Below are positions 62,656 through 64,000 of a stretch of 64,000 nt of DNA, one piece after another. The stretch's first letter is position 1, and each line of letters starts with the position of its first letter. Source of the DNA: JAJPXC01 sp964510535 (GTDB lineage: Bacteria; Bacteroidota; Bacteroidia; Bacteroidales; Muribaculaceae); the NCBI GenBank assembly GCA_964510535.1, contig CAZECG010000001.1:80735-144734 (forward strand). The letters are read 5' to 3'. Made by a program: the position numbers and the translations under genes. The notes under the pieces were generated by a model. The model saw nothing but the letters and a program-made list of their open reading frames with translations, made no database searches and had not been told where the DNA came from.

Positions 62656-63026
62656 TCAAGAGCTCCTTTCCGCCAGGCATATACAAGACCCAGCACTAAA
62701 ACCCCAAAAAATACCGCGATGCTAATCAAACCGTCGGGACCAAGCTCACGGGCGCGGACTGCCCAGGGATAAAGAAACACGGTCTCAACGTCGAACATCA
62801 GAAACAGAATAGCAAACAGATAGTAGCCCACATGGAAACGCGTCATGCTGCTTCCTCGTGTTGGGATACCGCACTCATAAGCCTCACCCTTCTGGGGATT
62901 GTAGGACTTTGGGGAAATCAGCCCGGCAAGCCACATGGCCAATGCCACAAGGCCGACGCCCGTCAAGGCGGCAACCACAGCGAGCAGAGCGTTGTTTTCG
63001 ATTCCGAAAATTTGTAACGATGTCAT
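62646..63026 (-). CDS. nuoA: NADH-quinone oxidoreductase subunit A
   Basis: Small membrane subunit of complex I. About 126 residues with three hydrophobic segments and the conserved loop YECGIPTRGSSMTRFHVGYYLFAILFLMFDVE (blocks YECGIPTRGSSMTRFHVGYY and FLMFDVETVFLYPWAV). The start at 63026 (MTSLQIFG) is preferred to an in-frame ATG at 63068 because the extra 14 residues are not typical. It is the first gene of the combined nuo-atp locus. Confidence 0.95.
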   Translation of the reverse strand: MTSLQIFGIENNALLAVVAALTGVGLVALAMWLAGLISPKSYNPQKGEAYECGIPTRGSSMTRFHVGYYLFAILFLMFDVETVFLYPWAVRARELGPDGLISIAVFFGVLVLGLVYAWRKGALEWK

Positions 63027-63164
63027 ATTATGTGATAATGTTTTTTTCTTGACAAAAAGCCACAGCATGAACCGCAGTCAATCACATCACCACACCACAC
63101 TGACAATCAAGAAGATAAGAGTGAGATGCAGGGTGCTTTCCACGGAAGTGCCGATTTCGCAGTG

Positions 63165-63172
63165 CAAATATA
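63165..63172 (-). promoter_or_regulatory. Putative nuoA promoter -7 box
   Basis: TATATTTG on the minus strand is an exact TAnnTTTG match, 139 bases before the nuoA ATG. The only upstream TTTG (63185-63188) is at 12 bases, too close, so the -33 is not supported. Confidence 0.45.
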
Positions 63173-63402
63173 CAGAAAATTTCTCAAAGCCCCCTCCCTC
63201 TCAGCTTTCATTTTTCACCTTTTTTCTCGCCATTTTAACGCACAGCGTTTTCATGGACGATTCACGCGTCAACCCGCGATTCGCTCATTCCGCATCCAAA
63301 GTCACCAACACCTTGTCAACGCGCGTACTGTACACATCGACGATTCCAAAGCGCAAACCGTGCCAACAGACCAATTCCCCGACCGAAGATAACAAGTTCT
63401 AA

Positions 63403-63467
63403 TTTTATACCCGATAAGGTGTAAAATGAAAAACTTTCATTGTATTTGCACCCGAAAGGGTATAAAA
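63403..63467. repeat. Operator-like paired repeats forming a long imperfect hairpin
   Basis: TTTTATACCC (63403-63412) and GGGTATAAAA (63458-63467) are perfect inverted copies. Two related direct copies, ACCCGATAAGGTGTAAAA (63409-63426) and ACCCGAAAGGGTATAAAA (63450-63467), differ at three positions, and each contains its own small palindrome. ATGAAA-AAC-TTTCAT lies at the centre. Such paired ACCCGANAGGGT-like sites suggest binding by a dimeric HTH regulator; no such gene is next to it. Confidence 0.45.
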
Positions 63468-63505
63468 GCAGGAGGATGCGGAAGCCATCCCCCCTGATTA
63501 ATCTA

Positions 63506-63601
63506 TTATCTCTTGAAGTATCTAAAAGCAGCCTTGAAGGCATACTCTACTATAAGAACAATTAGTCCTCCAATCACGGAGTAAGCTACACCTGTTAGCA
63601 T
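63506..63601 (-). CDS. Possible 31-residue single-pass membrane peptide
   Basis: An open frame from ATG 63601 to TAA 63506. It encodes MLTGVAYSVIGGLIVLIVEY followed by a basic end (AFKAAFRYFKR). One hydrophobic segment plus a positive C terminus is the pattern of small membrane proteins and type I toxins, but it can also occur by chance. No promoter box was found at the right distance. Confidence 0.3.
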   Translation of the reverse strand: MLTGVAYSVIGGLIVLIVEYAFKAAFRYFKR

Positions 63602-63668
63602 TGTCAAAACATTTTTCGTTAATATAACGTGAGTTCGATATAAGAATTAGAATATTCAAGAATAAAAC

Positions 63669-63703
63669 AATCAGCCATTTAGCATAATACTAAGTGGCTG
63701 ATT
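63669..63703. terminator. Bidirectional hairpin terminator
   Basis: AATCAGCCA and TGGCTGATT (63669-63677 with 63695-63703) extend inward through TTAG/CTAA and one G-T pair to a 14-bp stem with a 7-base loop. TTTCTT follows on the + strand and TTGTTTTATT covers the other side, so it could end transcription in both directions. Confidence 0.7.
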
Positions 63704-63752
63704 TTCTTGGTATTCTCGCAGAAATTTTGTAAATTTACAGTGTCTAAATTCA

Positions 63753-63879
63753 GGGTCAATGTAAAAAGGCGGTTGTTAAAATTATGGTAACGGCTCACGG
63801 CTATTCCCTGTCGGGAATCGATAGCGTTACCACATATGTCAGACAATTCCGACTCAGCAAACGTTATCCACATTGACCC
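63753..63879. mobile_element. MITE-like element or solo transposon end
   Basis: GGGTCAATGT (63753-63762) and ACATTGACCC (63870-63879) form perfect 10-bp terminal inverted repeats around 107 bases. The inside carries the palindromic core ATTCCCTGTCGGGAATCGAT (63803-63822). No obvious target duplication is seen. It contains no gene, so it would be non-autonomous or a deletion product. Confidence 0.5.
63803..63822. repeat. Second copy of the palindromic intergenic repeat
   Basis: ATTCCCTGTCGGGAATCGAT is identical over 20 bases to 8586-8605. Here it sits inside the MITE-like element, flanked by GGTAACGGC upstream and AGCGTTACC downstream, which lengthens the palindrome. Confidence 0.6.
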
Positions 63880-63946
63880 CTAAAATTAATTTTGCACTTG
63901 GACAGTTTTTTTACAATTCAACCGACTTTTGCAGCTGACCCGGTAT

Positions 63947-63975
63947 GGGTCAATGTAAAAAGGCGGTTGTTAAAA
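63947..63975 (+). repeat. Second copy of the element left end at the window edge
   Basis: The 29 bases from GGGTCAATGTAAAAAGGCGG through GTTGTTAAA(A) are identical to 63753-63781, 194 bases away, after which the sequences diverge (AACGCATGAT here). This fits the left terminus of a longer related element that continues beyond base 64000. Confidence 0.5.
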
Positions 63976-64000
63976 AACGCATGATAAATGTTATCATTTG

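Larger units (their letters stand above)
63069..64000. other. Right-edge intergenic region
   Basis: About 930 bases without a recognised large gene. In order it holds a -7 box for nuoA (63165-63172), an operator-like repeat pair (63403-63467), a 31-codon ORF (63506-63601), a bidirectional hairpin (63669-63703), a MITE-like element (63753-63879) and a second copy of its left end (63947-63975) that may begin a larger element outside the window. Open frames on the + strand at 63126-63402 show no family features. Confidence 0.6.

Noticed and set aside
63126..63402. Overlapping + strand open frames upstream of nuoA
   Set aside because: Two frames of 88-155 codons overlap each other and the nuoA start. 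Neither shows a signal peptide, domain or promoter.
63753..63975. CRISPR-like repeat array
   Set aside because: Only two direct copies separated by 194 bases, with an inverted copy of the end between them; this fits transposon ends, not an array.
1..64000. tRNA or rRNA genes
   Set aside because: No T-loop motif or rRNA-like sequence was noticed in the intergenic stretches. A covariance-model search would be decisive.

Overview
The window looks like a chromosomal segment of a Bacteroidales bacterium, most likely a gut member of the Muribaculaceae; the family is an inference. The evidence is: Bacteroidota-type promoters (TTTG or TTG, about 20 bp, then TAnnTTTG); start codons without clear Shine-Dalgarno sequences; cargo proteins with type IX secretion C-terminal tails; an 80-residue-class ATP synthase epsilon subunit; a NuoCD fusion without NuoEFG; and SpoIID, DUF4922 and golvesin-domain proteins typical of the order. 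No rRNA, tRNA or CRISPR array was seen.

Layout. (1) 1-3606 (+): the 3' part of bamA followed by two Skp/OmpH chaperone genes, closed by a terminator. (2) 3929-8479 (+): a beta-propeller (PD40) protein and a very large cell-wall amidase with a secretion tail. (3) 8667-13237 (-): the histidine operon hisG-hisD-hisC-hisB, preceded by a promoter, a 20-codon leader peptide containing HHYHYH, and an attenuator hairpin. (4) 13293-15381 (+): prmC-recX-comF, divergent from his. (5) 15414-19387 (-): a DUF3667 protein, murI, and a patatin-Omp85 fusion. (6) 19500-36440 (-): twelve tightly spaced genes that together form a peptidoglycan and MurNAc salvage locus. They encode an amidase-like protein, a two-domain glycosyltransferase, a DUF4922 protein, a SpoIID-like protein, an AmpG/MurT-like importer, NamZ, a FAD/Fe-S oxidase, a NagX-like membrane acyltransferase, a sugar kinase, MurQ, an SGNH hydrolase and SerB. 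A second sugar kinase lies upstream. (7) 37634-43813 (-): a small ORF, a second amidase plus PD40 pair, and a NAGPA-type phosphodiester glycosidase. (8) 43975-45721 (-): a sugar transferase, a 46-codon ORF and an ATP-grasp protein. (9) 45856-63026 (-): respiratory complex I with the whole F1Fo ATP synthase operon inside it, in the order nuoA-B-CD-H, atpD-C-B-E-F-H-A-G, nuoI-J-K-L-M-N. (10) 63027-64000: an intergenic region with operator-like repeats, a bidirectional terminator and the ends of what looks like a transposable element running off the right edge.

How it fits together. The salvage locus reads as a pathway. Amidases strip peptides from glycan strands and NamZ releases MurNAc. The MFS protein imports it, the BadF-type kinase phosphorylates it, and MurQ splits it into GlcNAc-6-phosphate and D-lactate. 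The FAD/Fe-S protein is well placed to oxidise that D-lactate into the quinone pool. The SpoIID-like protein lacks a signal peptide, and its glycosyltransferase and DUF4922 partners have no assigned substrate, so this trio is the least understood part. The other main observations are the interleaved nuo/atp locus and the his attenuator.
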